From the NCBI GenBank assembly GCA_040386355.1, contig JAZKFP010000179.1, forward strand, positions 1 to 7,653: 7,653 bases of DNA, given 5' to 3'. Made by a program: the position numbers and the translations under genes. Source of the DNA: JAZKFP01 sp040386355. GTDB taxonomy: Bacteria; Pseudomonadota; Gammaproteobacteria; Pseudomonadales; UBA6940. A model generated the notes under the pieces. That model was not told where the DNA came from. It did no database searches and saw nothing but the letters and a program-made list of their open reading frames with translations. Of the stretch, positions 1 to 6,197 are shown piece by piece; position 1 is the stretch's first letter, and every line of letters begins with the position of its first letter.

Positions 1-1
1 A

Positions 2-829
2 ATGACAACGCCGTTTTATAAATTAAGTTTTAATCCAGAAAATCCTTTTGAATGGACTCGTTTTCAGTATCACAGTTATATCGATCAAACCAAAGAAACC
101 TTAGTTGATGCATTAAAATTTCGAATCTCCGGAGAATTATTAGGGAATGTTGCTAGCTTAAATTTAACCAATGACAATTTAAAAACCCGTATTGTTGATC
201 AACAAGTTGGCCCAATTGCAGTGTCATTACTAATGAAAACTCAGGTGTCATTGGCGAAAATTCCAGTGGCAGAAATCTGGTTAACGATGACACATTTTCC
301 AAGTCATATTACTGCACGTTCGCAAACTAGAACCTTAAAAATCGTACCGTATTTATTTCGCAATATTTCTTTATCGCTCATGTTGGATGCCAATGATTTA
401 CGTGGCAGCGAAGTGTTTACAGCGTTGCGTTGGCAGGAACCTGGCAACGTTGACGGAAATACCAGTCCGGTTGAAATTTCGTTGCAAAAAAATGGAATCG
501 ACAAAGATCACAATTGGATCGTGTTACGCAGTCCAGAAAATTTTCAAATCATGACGCAGCTATGGACTAGTCAATATAACAAAGACGTTAAATTATCTTT
601 AATTTATCGAGACGATTTACGATTTCGTGATCCACCTGAATATTATCCAGGCCAATTACCAATGGTCGGATATCAATTATCGAATATTCCATTAGATGGA
701 ATCTATGATATGGGCATAGAGTTGTTTTTTGATAATTATGAAAAGCCTTACGCCATTCCAACTTTTGCTAGAAATCGCATTAATGCAATTCCAGTAAATA
801 TTTCACCTGTAAAGCAATTAGCGCCGTAA
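2..829 (+). CDS. Hypothetical protein, possibly 5'-truncated by the window edge
   Basis: I do not recognise this 275-residue protein. The reading frame is open from an ATG at the second base of the window to a TAA, so the true start may lie upstream and no ribosome binding site can be judged. There is no signal peptide, transmembrane segment or cysteine, and no catalytic motif I can name. The chain alternates short hydrophobic and polar stretches, suggesting a beta-rich soluble fold. The C-terminal third is rich in Tyr, Pro and Asp (around residues 203-260, including a PPEYYPGQLP stretch). Codon use resembles the neighbouring genes, which supports it being real. The stop codon directly abuts a repeat element, so nothing separates the gene from that insertion. 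With no neighbour on the left visible, no operon or role can be assigned. Confidence 0.75.
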   Translation: MTTPFYKLSFNPENPFEWTRFQYHSYIDQTKETLVDALKFRISGELLGNVASLNLTNDNLKTRIVDQQVGPIAVSLLMKTQVSLAKIPVAEIWLTMTHFPSHITARSQTRTLKIVPYLFRNISLSLMLDANDLRGSEVFTALRWQEPGNVDGNTSPVEISLQKNGIDKDHNWIVLRSPENFQIMTQLWTSQYNKDVKLSLIYRDDLRFRDPPEYYPGQLPMVGYQLSNIPLDGIYDMGIELFFDNYEKPYAIPTFARNRINAIPVNISPVKQLAP

Positions 830-1057
830 TATACCCGTAGCGAATGAAAATTAGGTGTTTATCATGATTTTTTTCCGCTTGCTGTGTTGCCTGCTCGAAC
901 GCGTCACAGCGTTCTCGCTGCGTAAAGCTTTGGCTACGCAGCGTCAAGACGTTGTGCAACTGAAAAAAAATCTTCATGCTTCACCATTTCATTTGTCCGG
1001 CCGCTGCCTTTAGTCGCGGCGCGCAAAGCGTCCTAATTTTCATTCGCTGCGGGTATA
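830..1057 (+). repeat. MITE-like repeat, copy 1 (228 bp, 26-bp terminal inverted repeats)
   Basis: The element begins TATACCCGTAGCGAATG and ends with the reverse complement of nearly the same sequence. The ends at 830-855 and 1032-1057 pair over 26 bases with one mismatch. TA dinucleotides at both borders would fit a TA target duplication. It contains no credible gene. A second, inverted copy lies at 3915-4181; the two share an identical 41-base core (891-931 here) and a similar right-hand block ending in a GCCGC...GCGGC stem. Internally CGCTGCGTA (916-924) pairs perfectly with TACGCAGCG (935-943) around a 10-base loop. Size, terminal repeats, lack of coding capacity and a second copy nearby are typical of a non-autonomous miniature element. 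The mobilising transposase is unknown, and orientation is arbitrary. Confidence 0.85.
916..943 (+). other. Conserved hairpin inside repeat copy 1
   Basis: A perfect 9-base-pair stem (CGCTGCGTA with TACGCAGCG) encloses a 10-base loop containing AAGCTT. The same stem-loop is present in copy 2 with one mismatched pair. There is no following T-tract, so it is not a standard intrinsic terminator. It could act in transcript structure or in element mobility; the sequence does not decide. Confidence 0.5.
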
Positions 1058-1143
1058 TACCAAACGCACATGGGATTTCCTAAAACACTGTTCAACTTTT
1101 TTAATCAATAACAGGTCAAGTAGTAATAAGCAGCGTTCAATAC

Positions 1144-1237
1144 GGGCGAATGATTATTCGCCCCTATGATATCCGTTAGAGATTTAGGTGTTTTTAGAAA
1201 GATGATAGTGTTTTGTAGGGGCGAATAATCATTCGCC
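1144..1237. repeat. Nested inverted repeat with two GGCGAAT-type hairpin arms
   Basis: Two 22-base arms (1145-1166 and 1216-1237) are perfect reverse complements, separated by a 49-base spacer. Each arm is itself a hairpin: the left arm pairs GGGCGAAT with ATTCGCCC around GATT, and the right arm pairs GGCGAAT with ATTCGCC around AATC. The structure can therefore form either one long stem or two small ones. It lies just past the 3' end of the - strand gene that stops at 1260. No T-run follows either stem, so termination is possible but unsupported. GGCGAAT/ATTCGCC palindromes of this kind recur in many bacterial genomes as dispersed intergenic repeats (recollection, not searched). Confidence 0.8.
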
Positions 1238-1259
1238 TGCATGTACCTTCCCACAAATA

Positions 1260-2039
1260 TTAAAACTGCAAATCTGGCGAGGGCGCCTGTAGAAATTCTG
1301 ATGCAGAAGGACTGAACAGGCGCCTTGTCGAAAGTGTGCAATAACCATGTTCGTGTGATCCAATCTTAATTCTGCCTTCTTGCAAAACCAAAAACCATAC
1401 AGCGTGAAATACGGCATCCCAATACCAACTTGCAGCAGTAACATTATTCGTATTAATGTTGTTATCTTCTTTGCTATTTTTTTTGCGAGCGGACAAAGTC
1501 AGTGCGGTTAAACTCGGAACCCATTCTTCTTTATTTTGTGAATGAAAAATGAGTGAATGCTTTTGTCCGGCTGTTTCTAAGCTAGTACAACCATTTTCAG
1601 GTAGAAACTGTAACGTACCTGGAATATGCAAATATTTTAAAATTTGTTGATATAGAAAATGGGCATCCCACAAACTTAACATGCGAGCCTGCAAGTCAAT
1701 TAAACAACGTTTGTATTCCCAATTTGGTGTAGGCAAAGAAATTAAATCTTCCAAACTGATTTCTTGTAACTGTGCCGCAGTGTATTGATCAAGAATTGAT
1801 TTAGGTAGCTCGTTGCTCACTGCATGCATTAATGTAGAAACGCAATTTTTATAACAAATTTTTTGGCTTAACGCTTCCATTAACGAAGTGTCAAAATCAA
1901 CTAAAACTGGATAGCCGGTAGACGCAGGTTGATTGAAAAGTGCAGGAATAACAGGTTGGGTAGATTCGAGTAAAATTTTTGCGATGGTAATGGCTAAAGG
2001 TTGTAAAATTCGGTCAGTAATTGATGATACAAGATGCAT
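1260..2039 (-). CDS. Hypothetical protein, 259 aa, divergent from the acyl carrier protein
   Basis: I do not recognise this protein. It starts at an ATG preceded by a purine-rich stretch (AGGGACGAG, the GAG six bases before the start) and ends in TAA. There is no clear signal peptide or transmembrane helix. The first 30 residues are moderately hydrophobic and probably helical. A hydrophilic low-complexity linker around residues 185-200 (Lys/Asn/Asp/Glu-rich) separates an N-terminal region of about 180 residues from a short C-terminal part with a Trp-rich segment (SWYWDAVFHAVWF, about 204-216) and a Gly/His-containing stretch (GSHEHGYC, about 227-234). Five Cys residues are present with no metal-binding spacing I can identify. 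It is transcribed away from the ACP/GNAT pair across a shared 260-base spacer, so co-regulation is possible. Codon use matches its neighbours. Confidence 0.75.
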   Translation of the reverse strand: MHLVSSITDRILQPLAITIAKILLESTQPVIPALFNQPASTGYPVLVDFDTSLMEALSQKICYKNCVSTLMHAVSNELPKSILDQYTAAQLQEISLEDLISLPTPNWEYKRCLIDLQARMLSLWDAHFLYQQILKYLHIPGTLQFLPENGCTSLETAGQKHSLIFHSQNKEEWVPSLTALTLSARKKNSKEDNNINTNNVTAASWYWDAVFHAVWFLVLQEGRIKIGSHEHGYCTLSTRRLFSPSASEFLQAPSPDLQF

Positions 2040-2059
2040 GTACTACTCGTCCCTAAATA

Positions 2060-2093
2060 CTAAAATTTTTTAGGCATTTGGTGATGAATCACC
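2060..2093. promoter_or_regulatory. Two adjacent dyads in the divergent intergenic region (possible operator)
   Basis: Just upstream of the - strand gene at 2039 there are two perfect short palindromes. CTAAAATTTTTTAG (2060-2073) is AT-rich and could arise by chance. GGTGATGAATCACC (2080-2093; 6+2+6) is more specific and looks like a binding site for a dimeric regulator. I cannot name the regulator. The remainder of the 2040-2299 spacer holds no gene; candidate -10 boxes such as TATAAA at 2212-2217 lack a convincing -35 partner. Confidence 0.3.
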
Positions 2094-2299
2094 TACTTAA
2101 TCCGTTACTTCTACACTATATTCTTTTACTCAGATCGAAGACCGGATGCCATCATGTTTGACATCTATTCACTGATGCAATTTATTTTTACTCTTACCAA
2201 TTCAATCGGCGTATAAACTGCAGACTTTAATGTCTTATCGTTCAGCTTAGGAAATAAATGCAGTTAATAATTTAAATAATTACAGGAGTAATTGTTTTT

Positions 2300-2545
2300 A
2301 TGACTCTTACAACGCAAGCTGCCTTACATTGGATTGCAGAAGTATTTGAAGAAAAACCAGCAGCAGTTACACCTAGTGCAACGCCTGAAGATTTACAAGG
2401 CTGGGATTCATTAGGCATGCTGACTTTGATGGCAGAATTAGATGAAAAGTACGGTATTTTTTTACCAGAAGATCAAGTGCTAGGTTTGCACTCTATTGAA
2501 GATATCCTTGCTGTACTACGCACACATAAAGTGCTGGTTGATTAA
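2300..2545 (+). CDS. Acyl carrier protein (phosphopantetheine-binding)
   Basis: This 81-residue protein has the size and pattern of a stand-alone acyl carrier protein. The GWDSLGML motif places the phosphopantetheine attachment serine at residue 37, with the usual preceding acidic/polar loop and following acidic helix (LMAELDEKYGI). A final helix carries the typical SIEDILAVL pattern at about residues 65-73. Such proteins carry acyl or aminoacyl groups as thioesters on the prosthetic arm, in the cytosol. GWDSLG differs from the DSLD-type motif of fatty-acid-synthesis ACPs, and no fab genes adjoin, so a specialised pathway is more likely than bulk lipid synthesis. AGGAG (2284-2288) lies 11 bases before the ATG. 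The GNAT-like gene follows 106 bases downstream on the same strand and is the best candidate partner. A D-alanine or other aminoacyl carrier cannot be excluded. Confidence 0.92.
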   Translation: MTLTTQAALHWIAEVFEEKPAAVTPSATPEDLQGWDSLGMLTLMAELDEKYGIFLPEDQVLGLHSIEDILAVLRTHKVLVD

Positions 2546-2651
2546 ATAATTCTCAATGTGCTACCTACATTTCCTGTTTAACCACTTGCAAATTAATACC
2601 TTAAAGCATCTTCCATCAATTCGCTTCACATGGAAATAATTCGAGCAAACT

Positions 2652-3893
2652 ATGAAAGTTAGCCCACGTGAATGGCGGGATAATTCCACGCAGTTATTGC
2701 AGCGAATTAGTCGTCAGTTAGCTAAACGCATGCAGATTGCCGAGTCTGAATTACCACAGAAATTACGCATTGCTGAAACTCTAACCGACTGGTCTGCAAT
2801 TGTATCTCTTCGCCAGCAAGCACGTGGCAACATTGCGCCTTGGGAAGATATGGATTATCTGAATTGGCGATATCAAAAATCTCCTAATAACAAATGCCAA
2901 TTTTGGATATTTGAACATCAGCAAAAAATTATTGGCGGTATCGGAGTTGAACAATGTACCTCGCATTGGAAAGGCTTTGAAACGCTACAACCAAATGCTT
3001 CAATTGTTAAATTGTTAGACATAGTGGTGGATCCAGCTTGGGCAGGTTTTGGTTTAGGACCGTGGCTTAATGTCTATTGGGGAATGCAGGCAGATATCGC
3101 ACTTGTTATTGGGAGTAATCCGAATTCTCGTCCTTTATTACTAAAAACTATGCTGCGATTATCCGATCGTGTGATGTGGCGGCGTTCGATTGTTTGGAGT
3201 GTGCATTTACGAGATCGTTGGAATAAAACAACTTGGTCTCGCTTACAACATCGGTTATGGCACAGTTTATGGGCAATTCCCATTTACTGTGAACGTCAAT
3301 TTAATGTGTTTCGAAAATTATATCTGAAGCAACGCTGTGCATTATCAAATACAGCTATTGAACCCATTTTTGATTTCAATGTTTTAGAAGAATTACTTCA
3401 AAAAATTAATACAAAAAAACATGTAATGTCGGATCAGCGTACTTCAGAAACCCTAGCGTGGCGATTTCAACATAATCCACGTCGAGAATACTGTTGCATC
3501 GGTTTATGTTTTAACAACAGTTGGCTTGGATATTTAATTTTCAATCAATATCTTGATGAAAAATCTAAAAAAATTATTCAACTCTGTGATTGGGGTAGCG
3601 TTGAAAACGCAGAAAATGGTTTTTCTGCCACTCAAATTTTGCAATTACTGGTAGCTTTTGTATTAACTCATACATCGTTGGAAGACCATGTGCGTTGCGA
3701 GTGTTTAGAATACGACGCAGCGATGGCGCGTGCGTTAAAAATGAATGGATTAATTGCTCGTCCTCATGAAGAACATATGCTAACGCTGGGAATTGCAGGA
3801 GCGCCGCGTTTTACAGATCCAGTGCTTAATCAATTGCTCGACAAAAAAAATTGGATGCTTTCTGATTTTGATGCTGACGCCGATGGATTTTGA
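2652..3893 (+). CDS. Putative acyltransferase with two tandem GNAT-like halves
   Basis: This 413-residue protein appears to be two related GNAT-type halves. The first begins at about residue 57 with a YLNWRYQKSP motif (69-78), continues through a beta strand (IIGGIGV, 93-99), then a GNAT motif-A-like segment LLDIVVDPAWAGFGLG (121-136) and an IGSNPNSR loop (153-160). The second begins with LAWRFQHNP (268-276), followed by WLGYLIF (291-297), an IQLCDWGSV strand (309-317) and a final helix-strand ending near residue 380, but it lacks a GxG loop. GNAT enzymes move acyl groups from CoA or a carrier protein to amines. Here the basic residue normally three places before the GxG is alanine (A131), so CoA use is uncertain. 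Basic, Trp/Arg-rich residues 176-226 join the halves. The start has only a weak GAG six bases upstream. The ACP gene just before it suggests an acyl-ACP donor (inference). The substrate is unknown; it is not a simple PseH. Confidence 0.7.
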   Translation: MKVSPREWRDNSTQLLQRISRQLAKRMQIAESELPQKLRIAETLTDWSAIVSLRQQARGNIAPWEDMDYLNWRYQKSPNNKCQFWIFEHQQKIIGGIGVEQCTSHWKGFETLQPNASIVKLLDIVVDPAWAGFGLGPWLNVYWGMQADIALVIGSNPNSRPLLLKTMLRLSDRVMWRRSIVWSVHLRDRWNKTTWSRLQHRLWHSLWAIPIYCERQFNVFRKLYLKQRCALSNTAIEPIFDFNVLEELLQKINTKKHVMSDQRTSETLAWRFQHNPRREYCCIGLCFNNSWLGYLIFNQYLDEKSKKIIQLCDWGSVENAENGFSATQILQLLVAFVLTHTSLEDHVRCECLEYDAAMARALKMNGLIARPHEEHMLTLGIAGAPRFTDPVLNQLLDKKNWMLSDFDADADGF

Positions 3894-3914
3894 TAAAGAT
3901 CCTTTCACGATTGC

Positions 3915-4181
3915 TATACCCGTGGCGTTTGACCTTTATTTTTAAAAAAGGGTAGGGCGCTTTGTGCGCCGCGACTAAAGGCAGCGGGCGGAGAATGAAA
4001 TGGTGAAGTAGAAATATTTTTTTTCGATCGCACGGCGCAACACCGCTAATCAGCAATGTTGCTAACGCGGCGTAGCTAAAGCTTTACGCAGCGAGAACGC
4101 TGTGACGCGTTCGAGCAGACAACGTAGCGAGCGGGAAAAAAGATCATGATCAACACCTAATTCTTAAACGCTACGGGTATA
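3915..4181 (-). repeat. MITE-like repeat, copy 2 (267 bp, inverted relative to copy 1)
   Basis: Read on the - strand, this sequence aligns with copy 1 (830-1057) along most of its length. It shares the identical 41-base core (4078-4118), the TTCACCATTTCATT block, and the CCGCTGCCTTTAGTCGCGGC segment. Its ends, TATACCCGT(A/G)GCGTTT, form a 16-base terminal inverted repeat with one mismatch; the pairing extends two bases into the flanks (GC on each side), and TA borders again fit a TA target duplication. It is longer than copy 1, mainly through an extra segment around 4030-4070 containing a small AGCAATGTTGCT palindrome (4052-4063) and a longer subterminal region near 3930-3955. It begins 21 bases after the GNAT-like gene's stop. 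No credible gene lies within it; together with the 4182-4320 leader it accounts for the 427-base gap before purE. Confidence 0.85.
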
Positions 4182-4207
4182 GCTGCCTTTATTCCGCACT
4201 GGTATAG

Positions 4208-4237
4208 TTACCGCCCAAAATCCTAGCCTTTTATAAT
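4208..4237 (+). promoter_or_regulatory. Probable sigma-70-type promoter for purE-purK
   Basis: A perfect TATAAT -10 box lies at 4232-4237, with a weak TTACCG -35 candidate at 4208-4213 and an 18-base spacer. It sits 83 bases before the purE start, immediately after repeat copy 2 ends at 4181, so the repeat does not separate the promoter from its genes. The leader (4238-4320) has no recognised riboswitch. Confidence 0.5.
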
Positions 4238-4320
4238 GCATAGGCGTAAAAAATTCGCGATTTGCGTATTCCTGCGCAGATTACAAGCTGTAAAAGCATG
4301 GATAGTGAACAGGTATTGGT

Positions 4321-4860
4321 ATGGCTTCTTCAAATTTGAAAAATAAAAAAGCACCGACAAACATTCAAGTTGGTGTAATTATGGGTTCGCAAAGTGATTG
4401 GAACACCATGCAGCATGCTGTAAATACCTTGGAACAATTAGGAGTTGTAGTGGAAGCGCGTGTAGTTTCAGCGCATCGCACACCCGATTTATTATTTGAA
4501 TACGCAAAGGCAGCGCAGTCTCGAGGTTTGCAAATAATTATTGCTGGTGCTGGTGGTGCCGCACATTTACCCGGTATGGTGGCTTCACAAACCAGCCTTC
4601 CAGTATTAGGTGTTCCGATTCAATCGCATGCATTAAATGGTATGGATTCCTTATTATCCATTGTCCAAATGCCGGCCGGAGTTCCCGTGGGAACGCTTGC
4701 AATAGGACGCGCTGGTGCAGTAAATGCCGGATTATTAGCTGCTGCCATTTTAGCTTTACATGATAAAAACATTGAACAAGCCTTTAATTCATTTCGTCAG
4801 CAACAAACTCAAAATGTATTAAATGCATCTGCTGATTTACCGAAGGATCTGCCAGCATGA
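4321..4860 (+). CDS. purE: N5-carboxyaminoimidazole ribonucleotide mutase, catalytic subunit
   Basis: Converts N5-CAIR to CAIR in de novo purine synthesis, using the product of PurK. The 179-residue protein shows the class I PurE motifs in order: VGVIMGSQSDW (17-27, phosphate/nucleotide site), SAHRTP (50-55, with the catalytic-region His52), AGAGGAAHLPGM (75-86), PVLGVPI, and a C-terminal AIGRAGAVNAGLLAAAIL helix. Length is close to the family norm of about 165-170, with roughly 15 extra N-terminal residues rich in Lys and Asn. AGG lies seven bases before the ATG. The stop codon overlaps the purK start (ATGA), a classic translationally coupled operon. The PurE-PurK pairing implies the bacterial two-step bicarbonate route rather than the class II PurE used in animals. 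Confidence 0.97.
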   Translation: MASSNLKNKKAPTNIQVGVIMGSQSDWNTMQHAVNTLEQLGVVVEARVVSAHRTPDLLFEYAKAAQSRGLQIIIAGAGGAAHLPGMVASQTSLPVLGVPIQSHALNGMDSLLSIVQMPAGVPVGTLAIGRAGAVNAGLLAAAILALHDKNIEQAFNSFRQQQTQNVLNASADLPKDLPA

Positions 4861-5969
4861 GTACAAAGCTTGGCATTATTGGGGGCGGCCAATTAGCACG
4901 TATGCTTGGCATGGCTGCATTACCTTTAGGTATTGACTGTCAGTCTTATGATCCCGATTCAAAAGCATGCGCGGGGAAAATTGCTCCTATATTTCAAGGC
5001 AGTTTTGATGATTCAGACGCTTTGCAAGAATTTGCGGCGCAAGTTGACCTTTTAACCTACGAATTTGAAAACGTTCATTTGCAAACTTTAGCGGCATTGG
5101 ATAAATCATCACCTATTTACCCGCAACTTGCGTCATTAGAAATTTCCCAACATCGTTTGCGAGAAAAAAAATTATTTAATCATTTAGAAATTCGAACCAA
5201 TGCATTTGAATCGGTAAAAAATACAACCGATCTTGCTTTGGCGATTTCAAACATTAATCTACCCTTAGTTATCAAATCTGTTTCTGGTGGATATGACGGC
5301 AAACATCAATGGGTTTTAAAAACCCAACACGATGTTGATGCCTGGATTTTACATCGACAACAAGAAAATTGGCGTGGTCAAAATCCTGGATGGATTGCAG
5401 AAGGGTGGATTAATTTTCAACGTGAAGTATCAATGATTGGTGTACGCAATGTACGTGGGGAAATGAAGTTTTATGATCTATGCGAAAATGTTCATCGACA
5501 AGGTATTTTATCGCACACCATAAATAAAATAAATGATCCCTTGCAAGCAGATGCTGAACACTATGTAGCAAAATTAATGCAGCATTTGCAACATGTTGGA
5601 ATTTTAACTGTTGAGTTTTTCGTATGCGATGGTCGATTAATTGCAAATGAAATGGCGCCACGCGTACACAATACCGGACATTGGACTATTGAAGCCGCGC
5701 ACACTTCACAATTTGAAAATCACTTGCGAGCAATTATGAATTTTCCATTAGGGGAAACAGCATCCACTACACAGAGTGTCATTATCAATTGTATTGGCGG
5801 ACATCCAGATATTAAAAATATTTTAAATTACCCGAATTTGCATTGGCATGATTATACAAAACCCGCACGTCCTGGCCGAAAAGTAGCGCATATGACGTAT
5901 TGTGATAAAAATGAAATTTCTGAAGTAAAAATACGAGAATTATTAAAATTACAAATATTTAATGTTTAA
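4857..5969 (+). CDS. purK: 5-(carboxyamino)imidazole ribonucleotide synthase
   Basis: ATP-grasp ligase that makes N5-CAIR from AIR, bicarbonate and ATP; the unstable product is passed to PurE. The 370-residue protein has an N-terminal Rossmann-like start (LGIIGGGQLARML, 5-17), YEFENV (68-73), the ATP-grasp lysine within PLVIKSVSGGYDGK (136-149), a QREVSMIGVRN strand (188-198), VEFFV (252-256) and the Mg/ATP-site segment NEMAPRVHNTGHWT (264-277). A C-terminal KPARPGRKVAH region is also family-typical. Length is close to that of other PurK proteins. The loop usually reads GGYDGKGQ, but here the glycine after Lys149 is His150; the substitution sits in a flexible loop and probably does not abolish activity. 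The start overlaps the purE stop by four bases. A 228-base gap with a strong inverted repeat follows. Confidence 0.97.
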   Translation: MSTKLGIIGGGQLARMLGMAALPLGIDCQSYDPDSKACAGKIAPIFQGSFDDSDALQEFAAQVDLLTYEFENVHLQTLAALDKSSPIYPQLASLEISQHRLREKKLFNHLEIRTNAFESVKNTTDLALAISNINLPLVIKSVSGGYDGKHQWVLKTQHDVDAWILHRQQENWRGQNPGWIAEGWINFQREVSMIGVRNVRGEMKFYDLCENVHRQGILSHTINKINDPLQADAEHYVAKLMQHLQHVGILTVEFFVCDGRLIANEMAPRVHNTGHWTIEAAHTSQFENHLRAIMNFPLGETASTTQSVIINCIGGHPDIKNILNYPNLHWHDYTKPARPGRKVAHMTYCDKNEISEVKIRELLKLQIFNV

Positions 5970-6041
5970 ATATAAGCTGGTTTATTCGGCACATAACTTT
6001 CTTAGCGGACGCCGCGCAGGTAATAAATCGTAAAACACTCC

Positions 6042-6138
6042 ACCCGGCGTCATTCCCGCGAAGGCGGGAATCCAGGTGACGGGCTCTTGAATATTTCATC
6101 TTACCTAGATTCCCGCGTTCGCGGGAATGACGCCGGGT
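6042..6138. repeat. Inverted pair of ATTCCC-N8-GGGAAT (dRS3-like) units
   Basis: Two 20-base units (6052-6071 and 6109-6128), each ATTCCC-N8-GGGAAT, lie in inverted orientation. Their arms extend into a 38-base inverted repeat (6042-6079 and 6101-6138) with three mismatches, the outer 19 bases pairing perfectly, around a 21-base loop. The unit pattern equals the dRS3 consensus described in Neisseria, and similar CCCGCG...GCGGGAATC repeats are widespread in proteobacteria. It sits between convergent purK and the aminotransferase gene, where a strong stem could act as a bidirectional transcription block, although no T-tract directly follows. The rest of 5970-6197 is AT-rich and holds nothing else I can support. 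Confidence 0.85.
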
Positions 6139-6197
6139 CTATTAAAATTGCTTTTAAAAAAATTAAACGTTTTATATTTAATTTAAAATTTTTTATA

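Noticed and set aside
780..977. Open reading frame on the - strand across repeat copy 1
   Set aside because: It overlaps the 3' end of the first gene and the repeat's terminal inverted repeat and hairpin, resembles no protein, and is not kept as a comparable frame in copy 2.
1144..1237. CRISPR array or tandem repeats
   Set aside because: Only two arms are present and they are inverted, not direct repeats with regular spacers. No cas-like genes are in the window.
3826..4056. Open reading frame on the - strand across the GNAT 3' end and repeat copy 2
   Set aside because: It is a shadow of the GNAT gene plus non-coding repeat, with a lysine/histidine-rich, protein-unlike composition.
4252..4270. 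Possible PurR operator upstream of purE
   Set aside because: The reverse complement contains ACGCAAA, matching the first half of the enterobacterial PurR box, but the second half does not match and there is no dyad. Chance similarity is more likely.
5410..5661. Antisense open reading frame inside purK
   Set aside because: It lies wholly opposite a well-conserved part of purK and has no ribosome binding site or recognisable protein features.
6163..6187. Possible terminator for pseC or purK (AAATTAAA paired with TTTAATTT)
   Set aside because: The stem is entirely A-T in a very AT-rich stretch, so it is weak and expected by chance; the GC-rich dRS3-like stem nearby is a better candidate for ending transcription.
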